A stretch of DNA of 50,781 nucleotides from Alphaproteobacteria bacterium (lineage in GTDB: Bacteria; Pseudomonadota; Alphaproteobacteria; Micropepsales; Micropepsaceae). Below are positions 8,881 through 17,151 of this stretch, in pieces; the first letter of the stretch is position 1; the number at the start of each line of letters is the position of its first letter. Where the stretch lies: the NCBI GenBank assembly GCA_021325375.1, contig JAJPHG010000036.1:1-50781 (forward strand). The letters are read 5' to 3'. Below the pieces are notes generated by a model, which ran no database searches, was not told the DNA's origin, and saw only the letters and a program-made list of their open reading frames with translations. The translations under genes and the position numbers were made by a program.

Positions 8881-9438
8881 ATGAGCGACGTCCAAAAGCC
8901 GCCTCAGGAGATCTTCCCGCCGCAGCCCGCGGGCGGGGCGCGCTGGAGGTTCCTGCGCGACGTCGCGGTGTTCGAGCTCAAGCTGGTGCTCAACAACATG
9001 CACAATTTCGTCCAGGTGCCGCTGACGCTGGGCGTCGCGCTGTTCGACCTGATCTTCAAGCACGGCGAGGAGGGCTCGCGCTTCTACTGGCTGGTCGAGC
9101 AGGGCAGGCTGATCGACGACCATATCGACATCTACAGCATCGTCGACCACCGCGAGCGCGGGCTGAACAAGGACTACACCGTCGACGCCGTGCTCAAGCG
9201 CCTCGAAGGGGTGATCGTGCGCGAATACGAGAAGGGTGGCACCGCGGCCAGCATCAAGAACGCCGTCGACCGCGCCTTCGACGAGATGCAGTCGCGCACG
9301 GCGCCCGCCTCGGGTAAGGCTGCGGAGGCGGCCGAGAAGGCGATGGAAGCGATGCGCCAGGCGGCGGAGAAGTTCCGGTCGAAGGGGGAAGGCGAGACGA
9401 AGCCGGAAGAAGAAGAAAAGCCGAAAGAAACGAACTGA
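8881..9438 (+). CDS. Unrecognised protein with amphipathic N-terminus and charged tail
   Basis: A 185-residue protein I cannot assign. Residues ~35-65 contain a hydrophobic stretch (VPLTLGVALFDLIF) that may sit at the membrane. The middle is a mixed alpha/beta region (RFYWLVEQGRLIDDHIDIYSIVDH). Residues ~135-185 are a Lys/Glu/Ala-rich helix ending in an acidic and basic low-complexity tail. It begins 11 bp after the thioesterase, suggesting an operon. The stop codon is followed almost at once by the repeat 9442-9640. Confidence 0.7.
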   Translation: MSDVQKPPQEIFPPQPAGGARWRFLRDVAVFELKLVLNNMHNFVQVPLTLGVALFDLIFKHGEEGSRFYWLVEQGRLIDDHIDIYSIVDHRERGLNKDYTVDAVLKRLEGVIVREYEKGGTAASIKNAVDRAFDEMQSRTAPASGKAAEAAEKAMEAMRQAAEKFRSKGEGETKPEEEEKPKETN

Positions 9439-9441
9439 TTT

Positions 9442-9640
9442 TCCTCTCCCCTACGGGGAGAGGACGCAAAATCTTGCACTTAGCGGAGCGAAGCGCAGCT
9501 AAGTGCTTAGATTTTGCTGGTGAGGGTGAACCGGTCTAGGCACCGGCGACTCACCCCTCACCTGAAAAATCATGGGCTTGGTCTTCGCTTCGCTCAGCCC
9601 AAACCCATGATTTTTCTTCCTCTCCCTCAAGGGGAGAGGA
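9442..9640. repeat. Long nested palindrome, family 3 copy A
   Basis: It starts and ends with CTCTCCCC/GGGGAGAG stems. Inside are hairpins built on AAAATC..GATTTT and AAAAATCATGGG..CCCATGATTTTT. It occupies essentially the whole 205-bp gap between the convergent stops at 9438 and 9644. An inverted copy fills the gap 26193-26392 in the same convergent setting. Probable role: bidirectional transcription stop. Confidence 0.85.
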
Positions 9641-9643
9641 GAT

Positions 9644-10678
9644 TCAGTGCGCGCCTTCGAACGCTTCCAGAACGTTCACCGTATTCACCCCCAGCATCTC
9701 GACGTTGTAGCCGCCCTCGAAGACGAACACCGTCGGCAGCCTGAACGCGGCGATGGCTTCGCCCAGCCGCAGATAATCCTCGCTGGTCAGGCGGAACCGC
9801 GCGATGGGGTCGTCGATGAAGGTGTCCAGCCCCAGCGAAACGAGAAGCACGTCGGGACCGAACGCCTCGATCGTCGCGCGCGCCTTGGCGAACGCCGCGC
9901 TGTAGGCATGCCATTCGGTGCCGGAGGGCATCGGCAGGTTCAGGTTCGCGTCCTCGCCCCGGCCCGCGCCGGTCTCGTCCGCGAAGCCCAGGAAATGCGG
10001 ATAGGCGAAATTGGGATCGGCGTGGAGGGAACAGAAGAACACGTCGTCGCGGTCGTAGAAGATCGTCTGCGTGCCGTTGCCGTGGTGATAGTCGACGTCG
10101 AGGATCGCAGGTCTCAAGCCGGCGTCGCGCAGATATTGCGCGGCGATGGCGATGTTGTTGAGATAGCAGAAGCCGCCGAACACGTCGCCGGCCGCGTGAT
10201 GTCCGGGCGGACGCGCCAGCGCGAAGGCGCTTCTCTCTCCGGCGCGCACGGCCTCAGCGGCCGAGAGCGCCACGTCGACCGCGGCGCGCGCGGCGTCCCA
10301 TGTCCCGCGCATGATCGGCGTGCCGGCGTCGAAGGCGAAGGTGCCGAGCCGCGACTCTATGTCGGGCGCGCGGCGCGCGCTCAGCCCCGGCGCGGGCCAG
10401 CGCGAGGGCAGCGCCGCAAGCGCCTTGGGCCCATAGGCCTTCTGCCACTGCGCGAACGCGTCGCCGAGGAAGCTTACGAGGCCGCCATCATGCACGCGCA
10501 GGATCGGCGCGTCGTCGAAGCCGGTCGGCGCCAGGATGGGTCCGAGCTTGCGCTCTTCGATGCGCGCGCGCACGGCTTCGGCACGCGACGGGATCTCGAC
10601 GGCGGGAAGCAGCCTGCCGCCCTCGAACTCCTGGGCCGGGATGTGTCCCAGATGCGCGGGCGAATAGAACGTCTTCAT
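9644..10678 (-). CDS. Histone deacetylase family / acetylpolyamine amidohydrolase-like
   Basis: A 344-residue zinc amidohydrolase of the arginase-deacetylase fold. Catalytic HH is at 160-161 in RPPGHHA; zinc ligands Asp196 and His198 lie in DVDYHHGNGTQ; the third ligand Asp is in SLGLDTFIDDP; the C-terminal VFEGGYN loop is present. The family removes acetyl groups from polyamines or lysine-like amines. The long N-terminal insert before residue 110 (SRAEAVRARI, then an RVHDGG segment) is typical of acetylpolyamine amidohydrolases. Its ATG directly abuts the stop of the transporter gene upstream, so the pair is likely translationally coupled. Confidence 0.9.
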   Translation of the reverse strand: MKTFYSPAHLGHIPAQEFEGGRLLPAVEIPSRAEAVRARIEERKLGPILAPTGFDDAPILRVHDGGLVSFLGDAFAQWQKAYGPKALAALPSRWPAPGLSARRAPDIESRLGTFAFDAGTPIMRGTWDAARAAVDVALSAAEAVRAGERSAFALARPPGHHAAGDVFGGFCYLNNIAIAAQYLRDAGLRPAILDVDYHHGNGTQTIFYDRDDVFFCSLHADPNFAYPHFLGFADETGAGRGEDANLNLPMPSGTEWHAYSAAFAKARATIEAFGPDVLLVSLGLDTFIDDPIARFRLTSEDYLRLGEAIAAFRLPTVFVFEGGYNVEMLGVNTVNVLEAFEGAH

Positions 10679-11515
10679 TCAGCCAGCCTGCAACAGGATC
10701 GCGCCCGCCGCAATCGCGCCCGCCGCCAGCCAGCGCCGCAGGGTCATGTGCTCGCCCAGGAAGCTCATGGCGAGCGCGGTGCCGAACAGCACGCTCGTCT
10801 CGCGCAGCGCGGCGAGCTGGGCGGTGGCGCCGTAGCGGTAGGCGAGCATCGCCGCGCCGTAGCTGACGATGGAGAGCGCGGCGGTGAGAAAGCCGAGCTT
10901 CCATTGCCGCCGCGCCGCCGCCACCACCGCGCGTCCGCGGATGCCGGGCGCGGTCGTGAGAACGCAGATCCCGTGCGCCACGAAGAACCACAGCACATAG
11001 CTGAAGGGCTGGACCACCGAGCGCACGCCGGACGCGTCGATGACCGTGTAGCAGCCGATGGTGAAGCCCGTGCCCAGCGCATAGAGCAGGCCTGCGCGCG
11101 CGCCTTCGCTGGCGCGGTGCGAGATGCCGATGGCGATGACCCCGCCGCAGACCATCGCGATGCCGAAGAGCTCGATCGCCGGCGGATGCTCGTGCAGCAG
11201 CACGATCGCGCCCAGCGCGGTGAACAGCGGCCCCGTGCCGCGCGCGACCGGATAGACGGCGGAGAACGCGGCGCTCTCATAGGACTTCACCAGCAGCAAT
11301 TCATAGAAGGCGTGCACGAACGCCGTGCCGGCCAGGAACCACAGCGCGCGTCCTTGCGGGAACGGCACGAAGAACAGCGCCGGCGCCACGATGACCGACG
11401 AGAACACGCCGATCAGCAGCCGCATGGCGTATTTGTCGTCCGCCCGCTTGGTCAGGATGTTGACCACGGCATGGACGGCGGCGGAGAGGAGAATCAGGGC
11501 AAGGGCGAACGTCAT
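10679..11515 (-). CDS. EamA/DMT-family transporter
   Basis: A 278-residue inner membrane protein with ten predicted helices in two EamA repeats (first repeat to ~135, second from ~145). Seen: charged loops after short helices and a VYPVARGTGPLFTALGA stretch typical of the first repeat. The substrate is unknown. The start at 11515 (MTFALALILLSAAVHA) begins the first helix; an in-frame ATG at 11557 would add 14 polar residues. It is followed with zero gap by the amidohydrolase gene, which suggests uptake or export of an acetylated amine or its product. Confidence 0.85.
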   Translation of the reverse strand: MTFALALILLSAAVHAVVNILTKRADDKYAMRLLIGVFSSVIVAPALFFVPFPQGRALWFLAGTAFVHAFYELLLVKSYESAAFSAVYPVARGTGPLFTALGAIVLLHEHPPAIELFGIAMVCGGVIAIGISHRASEGARAGLLYALGTGFTIGCYTVIDASGVRSVVQPFSYVLWFFVAHGICVLTTAPGIRGRAVVAAARRQWKLGFLTAALSIVSYGAAMLAYRYGATAQLAALRETSVLFGTALAMSFLGEHMTLRRWLAAGAIAAGAILLQAG

Positions 11516-11626
11516 GGGCGTGCGACTTTGGTCCGCCCTGCGCCCGTCCGCAATCATGTGCGCAATCGCTGCGGAACGGCTGCCCGGCTCGCACGTTTAC
11601 GCAACGGACGAACAGACGAGGAAGCA

Positions 11627-11818
11627 ATGGCAAACAAGCACGATATGCGCGACGGGCTGCCTGGGCATGCCGATCCTTTGATCGCGGACCGCCTGCCCAA
11701 ATCCGTGACGCAGGACGAACTCAACCGCGAGCAGGACGCGCGCGTCTCCACCGAGCCGCAGATCGTGACCCCCGAGCCCGGCAAGAACGTGCCGGAAGGG
11801 CAGAACACGAAGGGGTAA
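11627..11818 (+). CDS. Small hydrophilic protein, unrecognised
   Basis: A 63-residue charged protein rich in Pro, Asp, Asn and Glu, with no membrane segment or signal peptide, probably disordered. A good ribosome site (GAGGAAG, 6 bases before the ATG) and normal local codon use support it as real. It is divergent from the transporter gene at 11515 by 111 bp. Nothing points to a role. Confidence 0.6.
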   Translation: MANKHDMRDGLPGHADPLIADRLPKSVTQDELNREQDARVSTEPQIVTPEPGKNVPEGQNTKG

Positions 11819-11835
11819 GCCCTTCAAACCAAATC

Positions 11836-12030
11836 ACCATGGCCGGGCTTGACCGGCCACCCAGCGCGCCCGCGTTTGCGGGCGCAAAGGGATTCACGCG
11901 GAGACGCGGAGGACGCGGAGAAGAAAAAGAACTCCGCGCACTCCGCGTCTCCGCGTGAGATTTCCTTAGCTTCTTTTTTCGCTCGCTGACGCCCGCTGGC
12001 TGGGTGGCCGGGTCAAGCCCGGCCATGGTG
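11836..12030. repeat. Compound palindrome, family 1 copy B
   Basis: The ends are CACCATGGCCGGGCTTGACC and GGTCAAGCCCGGCCATGGTG; the next layer is GGCCACCCAGC / GCTGGGTGGCC; the core 11891-11962 is GATTCACGCGGAGACGCGGA inverted as TCCGCGTCTCCGCGTGAGATT. The three layers are all nearly perfect here, making this the clearest copy. It lies between two plus-strand genes. Confidence 0.85.
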
Positions 12031-12098
12031 TTGAGGAGAGTGCTGGATTCTCCTCCCATCTCCGCGCAAACTCCCACTCCCCGCGCGGAGTTCCCATC

Positions 12099-13220
12099 TT
12101 GCTCAACGACGATCTCATCGGCATTCCCGGCGGGCGCTGGAGGCTTCAGACGCCGGCGCTCGTCATCGATCTCGACGTGCTGGAGCGCAACATCGCGCGC
12201 ATGGCCGATCACGCGGCGCGTCACGGCGTCAATCTGCGCCCGCACGCCAAGACGCACAAATCCGCCGAGATCGCCAAGCGCCAGATGGCGGCGGGCGCGC
12301 TCGGCATCTGCTGCGCCAAGCTCGGCGAGGCGGAGGCGCTGGCGGCGGCGGGCGTGGAGTCCATCCACATCACCTCGCCCGTCGTCACCGAAGGCGGCAT
12401 CGCGCGGCTGATGGCGCTGAACGGGAGGATGAAGGAACTGATCGTGGTGTGCGACGACGCGGAGGTCGCGGCCAAGCTCGACGCCGCGGCGTCGGGCAAG
12501 ACGCTGGACGTCTTCGTCGACATCGATCCGGGCATGGGCCGCACCGGCATCCGCCCCGATCTCGCGCCCGCGCTTGTCGAGCAGGTCGCGCGCGCGGGAA
12601 ATCTCACGCTCAGGGGCCTGCAATGCTACGCCGGCCAGGTGCAGCACATGGAATCGCCCAACCAGCGGCGCGACGCGTCGTTCTCGGCGCTCAAGGAGCT
12701 GGGCGCGCTGCGCGACCGGCTGAAGGAGAAGGGGCTTGCGCCCGCGATCCTGTCCGGCGGCGGCACGGGCACGTTCGGCATCGATCCCGAGGCGCGGGTC
12801 TTGAGCGAGCTGCAGGTCGGCTCCTACGTCTTCATGGATCGTCAGTACAATGACGTTTGGACGAAGCCCGGCGACCGTCCGCCCTTCGAGACCTCGCTGT
12901 TCGTGCAGACGACGGTGATCAGCGCCAACCGCACCGGCCTCGTCACCACCGATGCGGGGCTCAAGTCCTTTGCGACGGATGACGGCGTTCCCGTCATCGC
13001 GCACGGAGCTCCCGAAGGTGCGGCCTATTTCTTCTTCGGCGACGAGCAGGGCGGGGTGATCTACTCCGAGGAGACGCGCAAATTGAAGCGCGGCGACCAG
13101 ATCGCCTGCGTCGTGCCGCATTGCGATCCGACCGTGAACCTCTACGACCGCTACCACGTCGTGCGCGGCGACACGCTCGAAGCGATCTGGCCCGTGGATG
13201 CGCGGGGGCGGTCGGCTTAG
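12099..13220 (+). CDS. DSD1-family PLP enzyme (D-threonine aldolase / D-serine dehydratase-like)
   Basis: A 373-residue fold-type III PLP enzyme (alanine racemase-like barrel plus a C-terminal metal-binding domain). The PLP lysine is most likely Lys51 in RPHAKTHK; the phosphate-binding SGGGTGTF loop lies near 220-230; the C-terminal VVPHCDPTVNLYD provides the His and Cys that bind a divalent metal in this family. Members cleave D-threonine or dehydrate D-serine; the exact reaction here is open. The start is TTG with GGAG 8 bases upstream; no ATG fits the family N-terminus. Confidence 0.88.
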   Translation: MLNDDLIGIPGGRWRLQTPALVIDLDVLERNIARMADHAARHGVNLRPHAKTHKSAEIAKRQMAAGALGICCAKLGEAEALAAAGVESIHITSPVVTEGGIARLMALNGRMKELIVVCDDAEVAAKLDAAASGKTLDVFVDIDPGMGRTGIRPDLAPALVEQVARAGNLTLRGLQCYAGQVQHMESPNQRRDASFSALKELGALRDRLKEKGLAPAILSGGGTGTFGIDPEARVLSELQVGSYVFMDRQYNDVWTKPGDRPPFETSLFVQTTVISANRTGLVTTDAGLKSFATDDGVPVIAHGAPEGAAYFFFGDEQGGVIYSEETRKLKRGDQIACVVPHCDPTVNLYDRYHVVRGDTLEAIWPVDARGRSA

Positions 13221-13233
13221 TTGAGCCCAGCGG

Positions 13234-13353
13234 CACGTCGCCCTTCGAGGCCCGCCTGCGGCGGGCACCTCAGGGGTGACGTGCTTGCTTTAACAGTCGC
13301 GTCATCCTGAGGTGCGAGCGGAGCGAGCCTCGAAGGATGGCGCGCCGCTCAAT
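13234..13353. repeat. Imperfect palindrome, family 5
   Basis: GTCGCCCTTCGAGGC and GCACCTCAGGGGTGACG at the left are mirrored by CGTCATCCTGAGGTGC and GCCTCGAAGGATGGC at the right, around a short AT-richer centre (TTGCTTTAACAG). It is the only copy seen in this window. It lies in the 292-bp gap before the paralogue cluster; the rest of that gap to 13512 holds no gene. Confidence 0.7.
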
Positions 13354-13512
13354 GAACCCATTCCGTTCAGAATCACCCCCCAAACCCAGCTTTTCCGCGC
13401 CCTGCGGGCACCGAAACTATGACTGAACCGTTCATGTGGGGTTCAGCCGGGCTTGGCGATAGTGCGTCTTAGAGGAAGGGCGAGAGAAACCCCCTTTTAC
13501 GGAGTGAGAACC

Positions 13513-14040
13513 ATGAAAAAGATCACGAAATTCGCGCTCGGTGCGCTGATGCTGGCAGGCACGGCGGTCGGGCTGACGCAGCCGGCTTCCGCAGGCGTCT
13601 CGGTCGGTATCGGCATCGGTATCCCCGGTCCCGCCTATTACGGCCCGGCCTATGCCTGCGACCCGTACTACGACTACTACGACGCCTATGGCTGCGGCGC
13701 GTACTATTCGGGCCCGGTCTTCATCGACGGCGCCTGGTTCAACGGACCGCTGCGCTGGCGCTGGTGGGGCGGACGCCGCGAGTTCTGGACGCATGGCGGC
13801 TGGCACGTCGGTTCCGGCTGGCGTGAAGGCGGCTTCCACGGCCGCGGCTTCAACCCGGGCTTCCGTGGCGGGTTCCACGGCGGCTTCCGCGGCGGCGAGC
13901 ATATGCACCCCGGCTTCGGCGGCGGCGGGCACTTCGGCGGCGGCCACATGGGCGGCGGCGGATCGCACTTCGGCGGCGGCGGCCACATGGGTGGCGGCGG
14001 CGGATCACATGGCGGCGGCGGATCGCATGTCGGCCACTAA
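13513..14040 (+). CDS. Exported Trp/Tyr-rich protein with Gly/His-rich tail (paralogue 1 of 3)
   Basis: A 175-residue secreted protein of unknown function. Signal peptide 1-27 (ALGALMLAGTAVGLTQPASA). The core (28-110) holds two Cys, many Tyr and a P-V-x-x-x-G-x-WF-x-GP-L-x-x-R-x-W motif with GGW repeats. The tail (110-175) is almost only Gly, His, Phe, Met and Ser, suggesting metal binding or a flexible surface layer. GGAGTGAGAACC precedes the ATG. It is the first of three tandem paralogues; a strong hairpin with a T-run follows it. Confidence 0.8.
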   Translation: MKKITKFALGALMLAGTAVGLTQPASAGVSVGIGIGIPGPAYYGPAYACDPYYDYYDAYGCGAYYSGPVFIDGAWFNGPLRWRWWGGRREFWTHGGWHVGSGWREGGFHGRGFNPGFRGGFHGGFRGGEHMHPGFGGGGHFGGGHMGGGGSHFGGGGHMGGGGGSHGGGGSHVGH

Positions 14041-14077
14041 CCTCTAGGCGCTGCACCTCGATTTCGGTGTACGCTCC

Positions 14078-14118
14078 ATCCGGCGCGGCCCTCCCCCGGC
14101 CGCGCCGGATCTTTTTTT
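14078..14118 (+). terminator. Intrinsic terminator / attenuator
   Basis: ATCCGGCGCGGCC, a 7-base loop (CTCCCCC) and GGCCGCGCCGGAT form a perfect 13-bp stem followed by C and seven T. It ends only 11 bases before the ATG of the next paralogue, so any read-through message carries it as a leader, and it sets the ratio of paralogue 1 to paralogues 2 and 3. Confidence 0.92.
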
Positions 14119-14129
14119 GGGGATGCGAG

Positions 14130-14591
14130 ATGAAAAGGCCGCTCAAGACGATCTTCGCCGCCGCTCTGCTCGCGGGCGTCGTGTTCGGCGCACCCGCGTC
14201 CGCGCAGGTGGGAATCTCGTTCGGCTTTGATGACGGCCTCTACGGCTTCGATCCTTGCGACTATTACGACTACTACGCGGCGCCGCCGCCTTGGGGATTG
14301 CCGGACGACTATTGCGACTATCCCGTCTCCTTCGAGCCGGTGTTCTTCGACGGCTTCTGGTATCGCGGTCCGATCTTCTATCGCTGGACGCACGGCCGGC
14401 GCGTGTTCTGGCTGAACGGCGGCTGGCGCGAGGACGGCTGGCGGGGGCCGCGCCCGCCGGGCATCGCCTGGCAGGATCGCGGCGGGCCGATGCACGGCTT
14501 TCGGCCAGGAATGGCGATGCGCGGCCGGATGGGACCCAGGCCCTTCGTCGAGCCCCGGATGGGCGGCGGTCACGGCCCGCGCGGCCGCTAG
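14130..14591 (+). CDS. Exported Trp/Tyr-rich protein, short tail (paralogue 2 of 3)
   Basis: A 153-residue secreted protein, signal peptide 1-25 (AAALLAGVVFGAPASA). The core matches its neighbours: DPCDYYDYY near 40-48, a second Cys (DDYCDYP), then P-V-x-FDGFWYRGPIFYRWTHGRR and NGGWREDGW. The tail is short and rich in Gly, Arg, Pro and Met, without the His-rich blocks of the other two. The ribosome site GGGGATGCGAG lies directly behind the T-run of the terminator at 14078-14118. Confidence 0.8.
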   Translation: MKRPLKTIFAAALLAGVVFGAPASAQVGISFGFDDGLYGFDPCDYYDYYAAPPPWGLPDDYCDYPVSFEPVFFDGFWYRGPIFYRWTHGRRVFWLNGGWREDGWRGPRPPGIAWQDRGGPMHGFRPGMAMRGRMGPRPFVEPRMGGGHGPRGR

Positions 14592-14691
14592 CTAAGATTG
14601 CGTGCCTGAGCGGCGCAGACCGTATATCCTGTCCCCCGTGAGGGAACGCAACTTGGCACAGCCCCTGTGCCGAACTTGGAGGATATTTCAG

Positions 14692-15540
14692 ATGAAATAC
14701 GCGTTGAAGACGGCCGCATCCGTGGCCGCCTTGGCGTTCGCGCTTTCCGTGCCCGCGAAAGCCGGGGTCAGTATCGGCATCAATATCGGGATTCCGATTC
14801 CGGTGCCTGGCGCCGTCGCGATCGACTACGACAGCGGCGGATATTGCGACGACTATGGCTGCCCCGACGAGTACTGGGACATGCCGGTCTATTACGGCCC
14901 CGTCTACTACGGCGGTTCGTGGTTCCAGGGTCCGATCTACTATCGCGACTTCGGCGGCGAGCGCTGGTACTGGGTGCGCGGCGGCTGGCGGCGCGACGAG
15001 TGGCGCGGCCCGCGTCCGAGGTGGTGGCGCGGCGACTATCGCTACGGCCCGGCGCTCGGCTACGACTTCTATCTCGGCCACGGCTTCCGCCACGACCGCG
15101 ACCGCTACTGGCGCGGCAATGATTGGCGCGCGGGACGCGCATGGGATCGCGACCGCTCGCGGAATTGGGACCGCGACCATCACGATCACGGCGGCGAGCA
15201 CATGCACCCCGACAACGACCATCACGACGATCATGGCGGCCACGGCAATGGCGGCGGCATGATGGGCGGCGGCGGAATGATGGGCGGAAACGGCCATGGC
15301 TCCGGCGGCGGCATGATGGGCGGCGGCAATGGTGGTAATGGCGGCAACGGCAATGGCGGCAACGGTAATGGCCATGGCGGTTCCGGCAATGGTGGCAATG
15401 GCGGTAATGGCGGCAACGGCAATGGCGGCAACGGCAACGGCCATGGCGGTTCCGGCAACGGCTCGGGCAATGGCAACGACAAGCCGAAGCACCACGACCA
15501 TGACAACGGCAATGGCAATGGCGGCAACGGCGGCAACTAA
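14692..15540 (+). CDS. Exported Trp/Tyr-rich protein, long Gly/Asn/His tail (paralogue 3 of 3)
   Basis: A 282-residue secreted protein, signal peptide 1-24 (ending PAKA-GV). Core as in paralogues 1 and 2: two Cys in GYCDDYGC, MPVYYGPVYYGGSWFQGPIYYR and RGGWRRDEW. A charged Arg/Asp/Trp section follows (~105-165), then a His/Asp stretch (DHHDHGGEHMHPDNDHHDDH) and ~90 residues of GGN/GNG and GGMMGG repeats. The His/Asp block looks like a metal site; the Gly/Asn tail is flexible. TTGGAGG precedes the ATG. A clear terminator follows at 15567. Confidence 0.8.
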   Translation: MKYALKTAASVAALAFALSVPAKAGVSIGINIGIPIPVPGAVAIDYDSGGYCDDYGCPDEYWDMPVYYGPVYYGGSWFQGPIYYRDFGGERWYWVRGGWRRDEWRGPRPRWWRGDYRYGPALGYDFYLGHGFRHDRDRYWRGNDWRAGRAWDRDRSRNWDRDHHDHGGEHMHPDNDHHDDHGGHGNGGGMMGGGGMMGGNGHGSGGGMMGGGNGGNGGNGNGGNGNGHGGSGNGGNGGNGGNGNGGNGNGHGGSGNGSGNGNDKPKHHDHDNGNGNGGNGGN

Positions 15541-15566
15541 GCCTCGCCTTTGAGAAGAAGAAGAAG

Positions 15567-15604
15567 CGGCCTCGGCGGGAAACCGCCGGGGCCGTTTCGC
15601 TTTT
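15567..15604 (+). terminator. Intrinsic terminator after the paralogue cluster
   Basis: CGGCCTCGGCGG, a GAAA tetraloop and CCGCCGGGGCCG form a 12-bp stem with one mismatch, followed by a T-rich stretch (TTTCGCTTTT). It ends the three-paralogue transcription unit. Confidence 0.85.
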
Positions 15605-15620
15605 CGATATCCCCAACACC

Positions 15621-15743
15621 GTCATGGCCGGGCCCCCGGGACCGCGCGAAGCGCGGCCCGAGGACATGCTTCACGTCCCGGCCATCCATACACTCACTGC
15701 GAAACCAGGGAGTATGGATGGCCGCCACGAGGGCGGCCATGAC
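15621..15743. repeat. Nested palindrome, family 2 copy B
   Basis: GTCATGGCC at the left and GGCCATGAC at the right, with inner GGCCATCCATA / AGTATGGATGGCC pairs, and a GC-rich inner hairpin around GGACCGCGCGAAGCGCGGCCC. It lies between the terminator at 15604 and the aminotransferase start at 15810. Confidence 0.75.
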
Positions 15744-15809
15744 GATTGAGAGTGATTCCATTCAATCGAAAACTGCTCTAGCTTTCGCGCTTTCCCGAAG
15801 AGGCACTGC

Positions 15810-17135
15810 ATGAGCCGCGAAAGGCCCAACGATCTCGGCGCGTTCTGGCTGCCGTTCACGCCCAATCGCGATTTCAAGGCGCGGCCGCGCATGCTTTCGC
15901 GCGCGGAGGGGATGTATTTCCATTCCAACGACGGGCGCGCGCTGCTCGATGCGTGCTCCGGGCTCTGGTGCTCGAACGCGGGCCACGGCCGCAAGGAGAT
16001 CGCGGACGCGATCGCGCGCGCCGCGCATTCGCTCGACTTCGCGCCCACCTTCCAGTTCGCGCATCCCGACGCCTTCGTGCTCGCCGAGCGCATCGCGGCG
16101 CTCGCGCCGGAGGGCCTCGACCACGTCTTCTTCGTCAATTCCGGATCGGAGGCCTGCGACGCGGCGCTGAAGATCGCGCGCGCCTATTGGCAGAAGAAGG
16201 GCGAGGGCGGCCGCTTCCGCCTGATCGGGCGCGAGAAGGGCTATCATGGCGTGACGTTCGCGGGCATCTCGGTCGGAGGCCTCGCCAACAACCGCAAGCC
16301 CTATGGCCCGCTTCTTCCGGGTACGGACGATCACCTGCCGCTGCCCTACGATCGCGCCGCGATGGCGTTCACGCGCGGCGAGCCGGAAGCCGGCGCCGAC
16401 TATGCCGACGCGCTCGATGCGCTGGTCGCGCTGCACGGCGCCGAGACCATCGCCGCGGTCATCGTCGAGCCGATGTCGGGCTCGGCCGGCGTCTTCGCGG
16501 CCCCCAAAGGCTACCTGCAGCGCCTGCGCGCGGCTTGCGACCGGCACGGCATCCTGCTCGTCTTCGACGAGGTGATCACCGGCTTCGGGCGGGTGGGGGC
16601 TGCGTTCGCGGCCGAGCGCTACGGCGTCGTGCCGGACATGATCACCTTTGCGAAGGGCGTCACCAACGGCGCGGTGCCGATGGGCGGGGTGATCGTGAGC
16701 GGCAAGATCCACGAGGCCTTCATGACCGGTCCCGCGCACGCGATCGAGCTGTTCCACGGCCATACCTATTCCGGCCATCCGCTCGCCTGCGCTGCGGGGC
16801 TTGCGACGCTGGACATCTATCGCGACGACGCCCTCTTCGCGCGCGCGAAGACGCTCGAGAAGACGTTCGAGGACGCGGTGCACGGCCTGAAAGGCGCCGC
16901 GCGCGTCGTCGACATCCGCAATGTCGGGCTCGCCGCCGGGATCGACATCGAGCCAGACGCGCAGGCTCCGGGTCTGCGCGGCTTCGAGGCGATGCGCCGT
17001 GCGTTCTTCGACGAGGACATGGTCATCCGCGTCTCCGGCGACACCATCGCGCTCGCCCCCGCGCTGATCGTGTCCGAAAGCGAGATCGCGCGCATGGTCG
17101 AGAGCGTGCGCAGGGTGCTGGGGCGGCTGGGGTAA
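15810..17135 (+). CDS. Class III aminotransferase (omega-amino acid:pyruvate type)
   Basis: A 441-residue PLP enzyme. The Schiff-base lysine is Lys282 in TFAKGVTNG; Asp253 in LLVFDEVITGFGR contacts the pyridine nitrogen; FFVNSGSEACDAALKIARAYW (107-127) and YHGVTFAG bind the phosphate and cofactor; GHTYSGHPLACAA completes the active site. The sequence is closest in motif detail to beta-alanine or omega-amino acid:pyruvate transaminases. Pyruvate as acceptor fits the alanine dehydrogenase encoded next, which would turn alanine back into pyruvate. GAAGAGGC precedes the ATG. Confidence 0.9.
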   Translation: MSRERPNDLGAFWLPFTPNRDFKARPRMLSRAEGMYFHSNDGRALLDACSGLWCSNAGHGRKEIADAIARAAHSLDFAPTFQFAHPDAFVLAERIAALAPEGLDHVFFVNSGSEACDAALKIARAYWQKKGEGGRFRLIGREKGYHGVTFAGISVGGLANNRKPYGPLLPGTDDHLPLPYDRAAMAFTRGEPEAGADYADALDALVALHGAETIAAVIVEPMSGSAGVFAAPKGYLQRLRAACDRHGILLVFDEVITGFGRVGAAFAAERYGVVPDMITFAKGVTNGAVPMGGVIVSGKIHEAFMTGPAHAIELFHGHTYSGHPLACAAGLATLDIYRDDALFARAKTLEKTFEDAVHGLKGAARVVDIRNVGLAAGIDIEPDAQAPGLRGFEAMRRAFFDEDMVIRVSGDTIALAPALIVSESEIARMVESVRRVLGRLG

Positions 17136-17151
17136 AAAAAAGCAAAAAATG

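Noticed and set aside
11721..13268. Long minus-strand open frame over the D-threonine aldolase-like gene
   Set aside because: A GC-rich shadow frame: no recognisable domain and it crosses the family 1 palindrome.
15300..15540. Short regular repeats (GGCAATGGC-like) that might suggest a CRISPR or tandem array
   Set aside because: They are in frame inside the Gly/Asn tail of an exported protein and have no spacer pattern.
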